Origin: Phascolarctos cinereus
Taxonomy: Eukaryota; Chordata; Mammalia; Diprotodontia; Phascolarctidae
NCBI RefSeq assembly: GCF_002099425.1
Contig: NW_018344060.1
Span: forward strand, 380,501 to 444,500
Reading direction: 5' to 3'
Length of the DNA: 64,000 bases
Position numbers and translations under genes: made by a program. Every line of letters begins with the position of its first letter. Positions within the stretch are counted from its first letter, which is position 1. Shown piece by piece: positions 34,829 to 45,515 of the stretch. Under the pieces are notes generated by a model that saw only the letters and a list, made by a program, of their open reading frames with translations, did no database searches and was not told where the DNA came from.

Positions 34829-35896
34829 GAAAGATGCTAGGACAGTCCCAGGATCCTTAATGCCTTTAAAAGTAGATCCCCAAGAGCCTACTCTGGGGAC
34901 CTACAACTGAAGTAGAGGCCAGAGACGGTCTGAAAGTATAAGCATGCCACGTTGGGCCAAGGAGGAGGTGTCCCTGGTCTCTGCAGGACCAGCTGCAGAG
35001 CCCAATCTCATTAAATCAGAAAATTCAAGAGCTGGAAGGGCAGTCCTATGAGAATGGCTAGTCTAACCCTCTCGTCTGACAGATACAAAGAAGACAGTGA
35101 CTTATCCCAGGTCATTCTGGGAGTCAGCTGCCAGGACAAAATCTCAGGTTCCTGATGCCCAGGAAGGTGCCACCCCCGGTCAAGCTACAAGTCCTGCTAG
35201 GGCCAATCCAGAATCAAGAGTGGGAAAGAAAGTGCTCCTGGAAGAGCTGGAGGCAGTAAAAGGCTGGCTTCTGAGGTCGTGGGGATGCCAAGGCTAACAA
35301 GAGATGCAGAAGGGGAGAAGGCTGAAACAACTTGGGAAAAACACTCACAAAAAAGGGGAGAAAGGTGACCAAAATTTGTGTTTCCATTAAAAAAAAAAAC
35401 ACCTATTTCAACCTCTAAGCAGCAGAGAGGTCTCCTTTCCACACACTAGAATGGAAAGGGCACAGTGTCAGCCCTCACTCCACAGGAAGAACTGAGTAAG
35501 AGTCTTCCCCCAGCCCCAAAAGGCATATCCTGAGCCTTCCCTAACCTTGTACTTCCTCCTCTTTTTTATGGGCTACCAGCACCAGCCTCGGTTATCCCAT
35601 ACTTGGGGTACTGCTGTGCCCCACTCCACTGCCAGGTGACATGCTGGTGTTGACATTGCCAAGATGGAAGAGCTGTGTCTATCTCAGTGGGAGATGGGAC
35701 ATCTCTCAAAGGAGGGCCAGTGAGAAACAAGAGAAACTACGTTGTGGGGTTCTCTGAAAAGTTAACTAACCGACACTCTCAGAACCTTCCCTTTTGCAAT
35801 GGTGACAGTACCTGGTCCCACAAAGCCAGTCTCTGCCCCATCCCAAAGTAGAACCACCCATTAAATCATCAGATTTTGAGCTGGAAGGGGCCTTGT

Positions 35897-36138
35897 TGAT
35901 GCAGTCATATCTGACTCCCTGTAACCCCATTTGGGTTTTCTTGGCAAAGACACTGGAGTGATTTGCCATTTCCTTCTCCAGCTAAATTTTATAGATGAGG
36001 AAACTGAGGGAAACAGGATGAAGTGAATTGCCCAGAATCACACAGTTAGTAAGTATTTGAGGCCAGATTTGAACTCAGAAAGATGGATCTTCTGGACTCC
36101 AAGCCAACGCTCTGTGCACTGTGCCCCCTAGCTGCCCT
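35897..36138 (-). mobile_element. MAR1-like SINE (RTE/BovB tail), reverse orientation
   Basis: It reads from the reversed RTE tail (CTCCCTGTAACCCCATTTGGG) through CCATTTCCTTCTCCAGCT to CCCCCTAGCTGCCC, the reversed SINE head. Confidence 0.82.
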
Positions 36139-39100
36139 TAGAAAGGGACCTTAGACGCCATGAAGTCCAACATTTTGCACAAGAGGAAACTGAGGCAGAC
36201 AGGTTAAATAACTTACCAGAGCGTCTGAAATTGGATTTGAATTGAGGTCTTCTTGACTCCAAATCCAGTGCCTTACTCACTACACCACCCCATCTCCACC
36301 AAAAGGATTCATCACCCCATCATCGTTCATTAAGCAAGCATTTAAATGTCTACTAGGGACTAGACCAGGTATTAGGGACAAAAATTAATATGGCGCAAGC
36401 CCACAAACAACCTTCTGTTCTATTGGGGAGTTCACATAGCACGGGCCAGTCCACCAGAAGGACTTTCTGGGCTGGGTGTCCCTGGTTAAGTGACTCTTTT
36501 ACGCAGTAGCTAGAGAGGTCATCAAGACATCAGCTTGTGGTAAAACAATCAGACCCAGGGTAGGGGATGGAGGGGTGGGGCAGAGAGAGAAAGATGTGGG
36601 AGGGCCAGCAGACATCACTTTGGGGACTTCCCTCTAATAGCCAAAGAGGCTCTCACTGGGCACCTCCTCACTGCCCTCCCTTCTCACAGCCCCCCACCCC
36701 ATGAAAGAGTTCTCTCACCGTGGATGGGAATTCTGTGTTCTTACAGTCTCTAAGTTACTGGGCTGTCAAGTTTTAAGGGAGGAGTTTAAGAAGGGCCACT
36801 CCCTGATGGAAGGGAAGAGAAGAAAGAAATGAGAAGAGGAGAAAGAGACACGAATCTTCAACATGGGAACATAACACGAACACAGAAGAGTGACTGGGAG
36901 TGGGAAGCTACAGGTGTAACATGCTCATTGGACCCGTCAGTCTCTCCAGCTCTGTGAATGGAGGGAACGCTGGATAGGTCCCAGGTGAGGAGGCAAGCCT
37001 CTGTAGGAGGTTCAGAAGCAGGCCCCCAGTTTTCTACTACAATGCTGAGAGCCAGTGAGGTACAATGGATGTGGGAGTACAAAAGATGGTGATTTTAGCC
37101 ATGACAGTTTCATTTCATAGCTGTGGCCTATGGCCTCATCAGTAAAATGAGGACAGAGATACCTGTCTTCCCTCGTAGAGATCAGAGGGTGCTCTATAAC
37201 AGGGAAAGCCCCCAGTCCGGTGGTCTTTCCATTTTTACCACACTGATTCTCAGTATGGTGTTAAAAACTGGGGGTCTCCTTCTGAATTTCCGCCACATAA
37301 ATGGAAGCAGTCATGGCAGTTAAAAGCAGCAGAGACCCCAAAGGTCCCACTGTCTGGGGCCCTGTAGACCGGGCCAAGGTGGGAGTCCCAACTTCACCTA
37401 AAGGGAGGTCCAGCCCCGAGGCCAGCTCTAGAGTCCGCTCAGAGGAGGAATGGAAGACATCTCTGCCCACAAGGGCAGCAGAGATTAGCTAAGGAGGATG
37501 CCTCCTCTTTGTCAACTTGACAACCTTAAGCTTCTGAAATGGTTTTTGTTTTACAGCTTCCTCCTTTAATTCCCTGGGAAAGGTTTGAAGCCAGGATTAT
37601 CTCCTGCTGAATTAAGGAAAAGAGAGTCTGCCGATGTCCAGCTCTGGTAGGGAGGAGTGAGGTGGAGTGGGAGAAGAGTGGAGGGTGTGGACTACACACT
37701 CACTTTCTCTCCTAGCCAACGATCATCAGAGTAAGAAAAGAAGGAAACCCTCTGGGGAAGGTGGATGAGCTAGGAATGCCCATCTGGGCTCTCAGCAGCA
37801 GGGTATGATGGGATACAACACCCTGGAGGCATTATCCTACTACAGGACTAAGTGAACCAAGATCGCCTCTCTCTTACAGAGGGTCACGCTGCCAAGGCCA
37901 TATGGGGACTACTGATTTCTCTTTTTACACAGGTCTCATTTTGTTCTGAATTTATTTCCCCCCGACCAAAGGATTCCCACCACCATTTCTGCTCCCCCCC
38001 TTGGTTTTTTTAGTTTCCCCAAAAGGGGGCAGGGAGGAGGCAATGAGAGGGCAACTCTCCTCAGAACATCCTCTTTGGGTGCCACATTTTGCTTCCCAGG
38101 AGAGGGGGCCCTGAATTCTGGGGGTCAGATGTACAAGGTGTCTGATTCCTCCAAGCAGCTATGTTTTACCAGCTTCAGCCTTCTCCCTAGCCTCAGTTTA
38201 CCAAAACTGTGGCATAAGATGTGCCTGGTTAGCCCCAAATCAAAAGTCTTCTCAGGAATTCCTCCCTCCCCCCAAAATGGTTTTACTTAGGACACTCCAA
38301 GTCCATACTCAGAGCCCCAAGAAATGAACTGAAAGCATTTTTTTTTTGCAATCACAAACACCTCAGAAAGACCTTTCCTCCCCTCTGAAAAACACTGGCC
38401 CACACAACTGACAGAGTCCCAGCTGGCACCCAAGAAGAGCTCCCCCATTCATTCCTTAGTCCTGACTGCTTCTATGGTTGAGGGGCGAGGGCCAGACAGG
38501 CAAGGAATAGGGACAGGAATAAGGAAGACTCCCCCTCCTCCCCAGGCTTGGGCCAGCTTCCTCAATGACTGTCTAACCCCCAGCTGTCAGGCCAGGACAA
38601 CAGGAGGGCTGGCATCCAAGGGGTTCTCAGAAGCAAAATGTTCCCTTGTAGGAACAGCTCCCCCTCTATTCAGAAGGGCATTACTTGCCAGGCTCTAGAT
38701 GCACAGGCCAGAAGAGTCAAAAAAGGTAGCAGATGTGGGACCATGGTAAATGACAGGACGTGAGTCTGTAAGCATCTCCATTCCTGTATCTGAAGGTGAC
38801 TGTGTCCTGTATAGTTTGAGATGGCTTAGGAAGGGGGGGAAGTATGTTGGGGGAAATGCCTGCAGTTAGATCAGCCTTAGGAAGGTACTTCAGGAAGAGA
38901 AAGGTTCCTGCTACATACGCCCCTGGGGAGAGAGAACAGTCACTTAAATTCACCCCAAGGAGGCTTGCAGACAGATCTGTGTTTAACAACCCTCTGGGTG
39001 TTTCCAGCTGGTTTCTGTTCATGAATACCTTAGAAAGCTTTGTGTCTGGAAGTGGCAAACATCATCAAAGCCTCTCCCAGGAGCGAGTTTTGTAAAGAAG

Positions 39101-39355
39101 TAAAGGGATGGCATGCCACTAGATATGGAGGGGCTAGGGGTAGCATAATTCTGTCCCAAACCTGGATCCCCGGTGGTAGACTGTGGATAGAACAACAAAT
39201 ACTTCCACATGTCCTTGAGCCTGGGGGGCAAGTGTCCCAAGCAGCCCCTCTTCCCTCACAAATAGAACCTGGGACCCCCTCCTGCAAGCAGTTCAACGGT
39301 GTCCAGCAGCTTTGACGCACATGCTTCTGTAGGAGAGGCCAGGGAGACAGACTCT

Positions 39356-39414
39356 GTAGCCCATGGCAACGGGGAGCCAATGGGAGGCCAAGGAAAGGGG
39401 GCTGCCATGGCGAC
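39356..39414. promoter_or_regulatory. Possible RFX (X-box) pair with CCAAT box in TUB intron 1
   Basis: GTAGCC-CAT-GGCAAC at 39356-39370 fits the mammalian RFX consensus GTNRCC-N(0-3)-RGYAAC exactly. A CCAAT box follows at about 39377-39381. GCTGCC-AT-GGCGAC at 39401-39414 fits the looser 14-bp X-box (RYYNYYWWRRNRAC). A GGTGGCGGC stretch lies just beyond, near 39450. RFX factors control cilia genes and tubby proteins serve ciliary traffic, so the placement is sensible. The strict motif is expected by chance about once per 130 kb, so a single match is weak and the cluster is the argument. Confidence 0.4.
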
Positions 39415-40124
39415 ATGGCGATCATCAGCTCTTCTCCCCAGCAGCAGCAAGGTGGCGGCTGGACCCAAACGGAGGGGATAGCTGAGGCAGGAGGTGGAAG
39501 GGTATTCCAGGTGCAAGGCTCAGGGCTCTGCCTGCCAAGAAGAAAGCCTAGCTCAGGTCCCTGGTCAAGATCTGACCCTGCATTTGGTTCCCCACTGGGT
39601 CCGGAGGATGCAGGGGGCAGGGGTGGAATAACTCCCCATCGGGAGCCTGTGTGACTACTGTGGAGTTTGTGAATGGGCAAGCAGTGTGTTTACCTGCACC
39701 TCTGTGTACTGTGACTGTCCCTCAGTCGGAGCCCTTGCCTCAGACTGTCACAAGCACGGGTGCAGAGGGGGGGAAGGGGTTCCCCGCTTTTCCCACTTAT
39801 CAATTCCAGCAGTCTCCATCCCAGAGAAGGGTCAGAGAATTTAGATCTGAGGGGGCTTTGAAAGATCCCTACGTCCTCCCGTGATCTTGCAGAGGAAGAA
39901 ACCAAGGGTCACAAAGCGGCAGAGCCAGGGCTAGGAACAAACCCAAACCTGATCTTTCCCTTGCACCCCAGCTCCTCCCCAAGTGCCCGGCCCATTAGCC
40001 AGAGTGTTCCTCCCACATCCCCCGGTGTCCCGCGTGCCCAGGCAGAGCCGCATGGGGACAGGGACATGGAAGGGGCCAGGGCAGGGTCGGGGCGCGGGGA
40101 GGGGGGCGGCCGGTGGCCCCGTAC

Positions 40125-40162
40125 CTGTAGCGGATCCAGTCGGAGTGATGCTTGGAGGTCAT
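40125..40162 (-). CDS. TUB: TUB coding exon 1 (short-isoform start)
   Basis: This exon encodes residues 1-12 (MTSKHHSDWIRY) and the first two bases of codon 13. TUB is a tubby-family adaptor that links membrane phosphoinositides and ciliary cargo to the IFT-A transport complex, acting in neurons at the plasma membrane, the cilium and possibly the nucleus. The start ATG is at 40162-40160 with a purine at -3 (GAGACATGA). The exon ends CTACAG followed by intron GTACGG. Joining AG to the T that opens exon 2 restores the Ser codon. From memory, the human and mouse short isoforms begin MTSKPHSDWIPYS, so His5 and Arg11 replace two prolines here. The exon lies in a CpG island, as expected for a first exon. 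The identification is secure because all four exons join in phase. The transcription start is not visible. Confidence 0.93.
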
Positions 40163-40287
40163 GTCTCCCAGGGGGGCCGGGCCGCTGGCGGCTTGGGGGA
40201 CGGAGGCCCCGGGCCAGCGGGGCCTCGGGGGGCTGCTTCGCGCGCCCTGCTCAGCTCCCGGGGGCTCGGCCCGGGCCGCCTCCGCAT
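40159..40287 (-). other. Upstream ORF 2 overlapping the TUB start codon (42 aa)
   Basis: An ATG at 40287-40285 (A at -3, so an adequate context) opens a 42-codon Arg/Pro/Ala-rich frame. Its TGA (40161-40159) overlaps the TUB ATG as ATGA. This arrangement would make TUB translation depend on leaky scanning or on termination-reinitiation. Whether it is in the mature 5' UTR depends on the unknown transcription start, but at only 125 bases upstream it probably is. Peptide function is not implied. Confidence 0.5.
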
Positions 40288-40334
40288 CGTCCGCCGGCGG
40301 GCTGCCGGGGGACAGTTCGAGGGAGGGCGCGGGC

Positions 40335-40460
40335 TCAGTCCTGCCGCGGCCCGTCCGCCTGCTCCCCGGGCCCTGGCCCCGGCCGCGGCTCCGGCTGCGG
40401 CTCCGGCCCCGGCTCCGGCTCCGGCCTCGGCTCCGGCTCTGGCCCCAGCGCCGGCCGCAT
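40335..40460 (-). other. Upstream ORF 1 in the TUB leader (41 aa, Pro-Glu repeat)
   Basis: On the TUB sense strand an ATG at 40460 opens a 41-codon frame ending in TGA at 40337-40335, before the TUB start. Most of it is the GGAGCC-type repeat read as Pro-Glu/Pro-Gly/Pro-Arg dipeptides (PEPEPRPEPEPGPEPQ). It is not in the TUB frame. It acts as an upstream ORF only if transcription starts above 40460, which I cannot tell. The ATG context is GCCCATGC, with C at -3, so it is a weak start. Confidence 0.4.
40381..40445. repeat. GGCTCC-type GC-rich tandem repeat
   Basis: Imperfect 6-bp units (GGCTCC, with variants GGCTGC, GGCCCC, GGCCTC, GGCTCT) fill about 65 bp. On the TUB strand the repeat is GGAGCC-like, and it encodes the Pro-Glu stretch of upstream ORF 1. 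Copy number is likely to vary between individuals and species. Confidence 0.85.
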
Positions 40461-42446
40461 GGGCCGGGGGGGGGGGGGGGCTGCGGGACGCGCCGAGGGA
40501 CGCTGCCGGCCCCGACCGCTGGGGTGGTCGAGGTCCCTGGGCGGCGCGCGCGAGGCCGGTCCTGGGCGTCTGGGCGGGCTGCGTGTGTGTCTGCCTGTGT
40601 CTGTGTGTGTGCGTGTGTGTGTATGCGCTTGTGTGTGTGTCCGTGTCTGTGTGCGCGCCCCGCCCCGATCCCCTCAGTGCGCCCGCCCCCGCTCGCGCAG
40701 GACGCGCCCCCTTCTCACCCCCCCCCCGGGCCGCAGCCCCTCCCCCGCCTTTCCCTGCAGGGCTCTAGCGCGTGGGGGGTGGGGGAAGGAGGCAGGAGGT
40801 GAAGGAGGGAGGCCGGCGGGAATGAATGGATGGGAGGATGGGGGATGGGGTGGCGAGGGGGTACGCCTGCTCCTCTGGCATCCCCTTGGTTGGAGCTAAT
40901 CCCACCCCTCCACCTCCAGCTCGCATGCAGCTACCTGTCGGACTCTGTATGTCTGGATGTAAGAAATGGATGGGACCATGAAATTCCTCCTCTCCCTAAG
41001 GGGCAAATGCGGTGCCCCCACCCCCCAGGCTCCTGGTGCAAATCCTGGACCAAAGTAACTCAGCCCCATTTATTCAGAGCCCAAAGGGGTGAGGATGGGG
41101 GCTAGGTACAAGATCAGGCTTGGTCCAGAAAGCTGCTGTGTAAGTGTGGGACTCCTAGTCAGGAAACCTGGGTCCAAGCGCAGGCTTCCACACACATCAG
41201 CTGTGCCACTTTCCCTCTTGAACGCCAGTCCCATCGTTTTGTCTTGCCAGTTGTGTGTGTGTGTCTTCCCCTGATACTGATGCCTGTTCTTGGTGTGGGA
41301 GTGAGGCAGAGGTCTAGAGGTCGAGACCGGGCCCTGGCAGGTCCTAGGAAACTGAAGGGCCTTTGCCTACCAGTGCAGTGACAGTGGGTAGCGACCAGCC
41401 TAGAGCACCAATTAGTCAATCAGTCAGTAGGCATTTATAAAGCGCCTACCATGTGCCAGGCACTGTGCTCAGCACTAGGGATACAAAGAAAGGCCAAAAA
41501 TAAACAAGCAAACAACGCGGCCTTCAAGGAGCTCACAGCCCAACAGGGGAAACAACATGAAAACTATGGACAGACAAAAATAGGCAGGACAAATTGGGAG
41601 ACAGCAAGAGAGGGAAGGCACTCAGGGTGAGGAGGACGAGGCTTCTCATAGAAGACCTGAAGGAGCGTCAGGAGGTGGAGATGAGGAGGAAGACCATTGC
41701 AGGCATGGAAAACAGCCGGTAAAAATGGCTGGAGATGAAGCATCTTGTTAAAGGAACAGCAGAGAGGCCAACAAAATCCCAGAGCAAGTAAGTGGTGGGA
41801 GGGTGTTGGAAAGTAAGGTGTTAGAAGACTGAAAAAGTGAGTGATGAAACTTCTTAGCCACAGCAACTCTTAGACCAGATGCTGGATCTTAGACCAGATA
41901 AAGATTGCAGTTTGCAAGAAGAGAGGGGGTACTCACACCTAAAAGACCCGAAACTGACGCACAAGGGAAGTGCCACATTCCCCTCTAGACTATGAGTATG
42001 GGGCCTGAAACCATGTTTTAACCAGATTCTAATAGGGAAGCACAGCCATGCAGTAGAGAAAAGGCTAGAAATTATTTCAGAGGACCTGCAGTCCCTTCCA
42101 GATCCAAATCTATGATTCTCCGATCCCCTGGCACAGAACACAATACTCCATACTCAGTAACTACTTAATAGAGGCCTATCAAATGGACAGATGGATGGCA
42201 ATGTGGTAAAAGTCATGAATTTGGGAACAGAAGGGACATTCAAGGTCGTCTAACTACTAAATGGTGGAGTCAGGATTTGTAACCAGATCCTCTGACTCAA
42301 TCCAGTGTGTCTCCACACACCAGACTGCCAGGACTTGGGTTCACACTTTGGCTCTGCCACCTACTGGCTGGACACCCTCATTCAAGTCACTCTACTTTGT
42401 TAGGCCTCAGTATCCTCCTCTGTAAAATGAGGAAATTAGACTAGAA

Positions 42447-42635
42447 CAAGGGTTCTGGACCTTTTCTGTGTCACGGACTCCTTTGGTAGTCTGGTGAAAT
42501 GCTTGGAACCCACCCTGCAGAATAATATTTTTAAATGCATAAAGTAAAAGGCATAGGATTATAAGGAAAACCATAGGTTGGTGAAAATAATGATGTAATT
42601 TTTCTCCAATCCAAGATTACAGACCCCCTGGTCTC
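42447..42635. mobile_element. Short hAT-type DNA transposon relic
   Basis: It starts CAAGGGTTCTGGACCTTTTC and carries CACGGACTCCTTTGGTAGTCTGGTGAA. It is the best match in the window to the family consensus seen at 10773, 21783 and 60950. Confidence 0.65.
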
Positions 42636-44814
42636 TAAGATTCCTTCTTCCCAGGAATCTTATGATTGTCCCCCACGCAGACCCATCCCCAGCCTGGGGA
42701 GAGGGTGGGCAGGAAGAAGAGCCTTAGAGAATGTTAGAACTGGCAGGGACCTTAGAGATCATCTAATCACAAAATAAAAAAAAAAAACCAATCACCAACT
42801 GTGAGAATTGGAAAGGACCTCTGAGGCCATCTTGTCCACCCCACGCATGAAAAGAATCTCCACTATAAAATACCAAACGTTCAGCCAGCCTCTGTTTCAA
42901 GACCAATTGAGTCATTTTATAAATGAAGAAACACGCCTGGAGAAGGAAATTATTTGTCGAAGGTCACCCAAGCTAGTTAGCGCAAGAAAATAAGACTTGA
43001 CCCTCAGCCTTCATAACTCTTGTGGAAAGGGCATCTTCTGTCTGGCCAAAGGAAAAATCATGGAGTTGACTTAAGAGCTCTGGTCTTATATATCCAGCTG
43101 AATCCCTGTTACCTCAGGCCAATTATTATCCCTCTCCAGGCCTCAGTTTCTTCCTCCAGAAGAGGGGATCTGAGTATCACAGATTTAGATCTGGAAGGGA
43201 CCATGGGTCTTCTGCTTTCTGCCTCCTCTTCCTCCCTGAGAGGGATTCTATTTCAGACGAGGTTTTTGTTGAATGGAAACAGTCTCCCCAGTGGCTCTGG
43301 GCTGCCCAGGATTCCCTTCTTCCTTCCCTCCCTCACCCCACACCACTGAGGGAGCCCCCAAGCCAGGGCAGTGGTTAGGGAGGCAGCTGGCAGAGCAGAT
43401 GAAGCGCTGGGTGTGGGAGTCAAGAAGACCCACTTACCATGCTGGCAGGCTGTATCACCAGTCGAAACCTGTCTCTAAGCCTCAGTTTCTTCATTTGTTA
43501 AATGAAGGGGCTGGACTCAGTGGTCTCTAAGATCCCTTCAAGCTCTAAATCTATGACCCCAGTATTAGCCTTAGTTATCAGCCTTGGCCTGGTTAGTGCA
43601 CCATAGGAGTTGAGAGAAGAGACAAGAAAAGCAGAAGCATTTTCAAAACCATTTGCCAGAGAAAGCCAGGAGCTCAAACAACAGCCCTCCTCCCCTCCCC
43701 CTCACTGTATCATGGAATCAGCACCAATCCCCTCCTACCCTCTGGATGGGATCCCCCACTGCATCGTAGGATGTGCACCAGTCACTTGAAAATGTACCAA
43801 GGCATCTGCACTGGTCCCCGAACCCTTACTGGATCACCATCACTGGCCGGTGCTGGGGCTGGCTTTTATTCCTCCCCACCCACACCCAACCTGCGCGGCC
43901 TATTTCCCCTCGCTTTCCACTTAGCCAAACTCTAGACATCCTCAAAGAAGCCTTCCCTGACTCTCCCTACTCCTCTCCTCTCCCCCACCAGCCCGCAATT
44001 ATCTCTCTTCTCCAATCACGCAGTACTTAGTCTTGCCACTCCCTGGGCACTTGGGAAAGCAGCCTGACTGGTGAGGTTAACATTTTGTCCACGCATGTGT
44101 GTCCCATCTCCCCAATAACAACGGTACGGTCAGGGCGACGGGGACAATGTCTTCCCTCAGTCTTCCTCAAAGCCCTGGCAACCCAACAAAGAGCAGGGGC
44201 TAAATGAAGATTTGTTGACTGACTATCTGTCAGCTGCTTAGATCAGTCCCTAAGGGCATACAGTGAGTAGACCTAAGATGAATCATTTGAAGAAGACAGC
44301 CAACAGCCCGGTTTTCCCAGGGGCAAAGTAGGCCATTTATTCTTATCCTTTCTCTACTCTTCCCTTTCCTCCTCCCCATTCTTGCATGAGGGTGACATTT
44401 GCATGAAGCTTAGTTTATGCTTTTCTGATTTCAAGTATCAGGTCAGGCTGGCCTCCAGATTTTAATTCTTCTTAATCCACTGGGCTACACGGCCCCTAGC
44501 CAGACAGCCCTAGACACCGGTCTTCATCCCACCCTCTGGGCCAAGGAAAACGAGTCTAACCTGTCTTCCACATGACAGACATCGAGATATGCAAAGAGAG
44601 CAAATATAAGGAAGTAATACTGTAGAAGGAAAAGACTGTTGAAAGACCTGGATTCTCCTGGCTGGCATGCTCTGCCATCTCCAAGCTGTGTGACCTTGGG
44701 TAAGTCACTTCTGTCTGGGTCTCAGTTGCCCATCTAAAAAATGGGAGACTAGATTAGAGTTTAAATAGTGTCCTTGCCAGCTATCAATAATATGAGAGTT
44801 CCCGAACACGCCAG

Positions 44815-45515
44815 AATACTTACAGCAGCACTTTTCTGTGACAGCAAAGAGCTGGAAACCAAGTAGATGCCTATCACCTAGGGAATGGCTGAACGTACTG
44901 TGATACATGAATGTGATGGGATTACATTGTGCTATAAGAAATGTGTGCAGCAACTAGATGGTGCAGTGAATAGAGCACCTGCCCTGGAGTCGGGAGGACC
45001 TGAGTTCAAATCCGGCCTCAGACACATAACATTTACTAGCTATGTGATTCCGGGCAAGTCACTTAACCCTAACCGCCTTGCAAAGAAAAAGAAAAGAAAG
45101 AAATGTTGTGTGTGATGAACAGAGAAGCATGAGAAGATTTATATGAACTGATGAAGAGCAAGCCAAGAAAACTGTACACAGAATGATGACAACAATGTAA
45201 ATGTAAAGAACCACACACCACAAATTCAAAAATGAATGTAACAAAAAGATAAAGATCAAGCAAGACTCAAAGAGATATGAGGGACCCCCCAAACTCACCC
45301 CTTCATGGAGGTGAGAGGTCCACAGGTGTTACACATTGCACATATTTTTGGATTTTTTCCAACATATCAATCATGCTGATTTTCCCCCCTCTAAAAAAAA
45401 TGCTGTTTTTATGTGGGATGGCTCTCTGGGAGGGAGAGGAGAAGGGCAAGGGATATTTAGTATAATTATGATGAAAAAAGAAACAGAGGACATCAATAAA
45501 AACTTATTTAAAACA
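44815..45515 (+). mobile_element. Marsupial L1 3' end, interrupted by a SINE
   Basis: It begins with CACTTTTCTGTGACAGCAAAGAGCTGGAAACCAA and GGGAATGGCTGAACGTACTG, which align with the end of L1 ORF2 (compare GCAAAGACTTGGAACCAA in human L1). It continues through GGATGGCTCTCTGGGAGGGA to a CAATAAAAACTTATTTAAAA terminus. The SINE at 44946-45097 splits it. Confidence 0.8.
44946..45097 (+). mobile_element. Marsupial SINE inserted in the L1 copy
   Basis: The SINE head is CAGCAACTAGATGGTGCAG. The 9-bp duplication AAGAAATGT at 44937-44945 and 45098-45106 is perfect, and L1 sequence resumes after it. Confidence 0.9.

Larger units (their letters stand above)
19881..40124 (-). other. TUB: TUB intron 1: contents
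   Basis: This intron is 20.2 kb long. L3/CR1-like stretches lie at 20390-20850 (+), 20980-21420, 21560-21690, 22010-22200, 23270-23465 (+) and 26630-26725 (+). MIR-type relics lie at 24180-24360 (-), 24400-24580 (+), 25460-25650 (+), 25745-25930 (+), 26800-26925 (-), 30690-30880 (-), 31380-31540 (+), 34190-34330 (+) and 36140-36290 (-). L2-type tails lie at 28870-28990 and 34380-34480. Young SINEs, tandem repeats and hAT elements are listed separately. Repeat-poor intervals are 22440-23000, 24960-25320, 28120-28330, 29590-29760, 32430-32640, 33400-34190, 34860-35760 and 36400-39960. No exon for an alternative N terminus was recognised. Confidence 0.7.
39960..40800 (-). promoter_or_regulatory. 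TUB: TUB CpG island, 5' UTR and likely promoter
   Basis: This is the only long GC-rich, CpG-dense stretch in the window and it surrounds the TUB start codon. It contains a GGCTCC-type repeat (40381-40445), a run of 15 G at 40466-40480 (C on the TUB sense strand) and a TG-rich tract at 40582-40655. No TATA box stands out, as is usual for CpG-island promoters. The transcription start cannot be placed from sequence. The long plus-strand open frames here are a by-product of GC content. Confidence 0.8.

Noticed and set aside
39030-39680. 216-aa minus-strand ORF in TUB intron 1
   Set aside because: Composition is irregular, no family or domain is recognisable, no phase-matching donor was found, and open frames of this size are not surprising in GC-rich DNA.
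39961-40899. Plus-strand ORFs of 312, 261 and 216 aa across the CpG island
   Set aside because: They overlap in all three frames, are rich in Gly/Pro/Arg and Cys-Val tracts from GC and TG repeats, and lie antisense to a secure TUB first exon.
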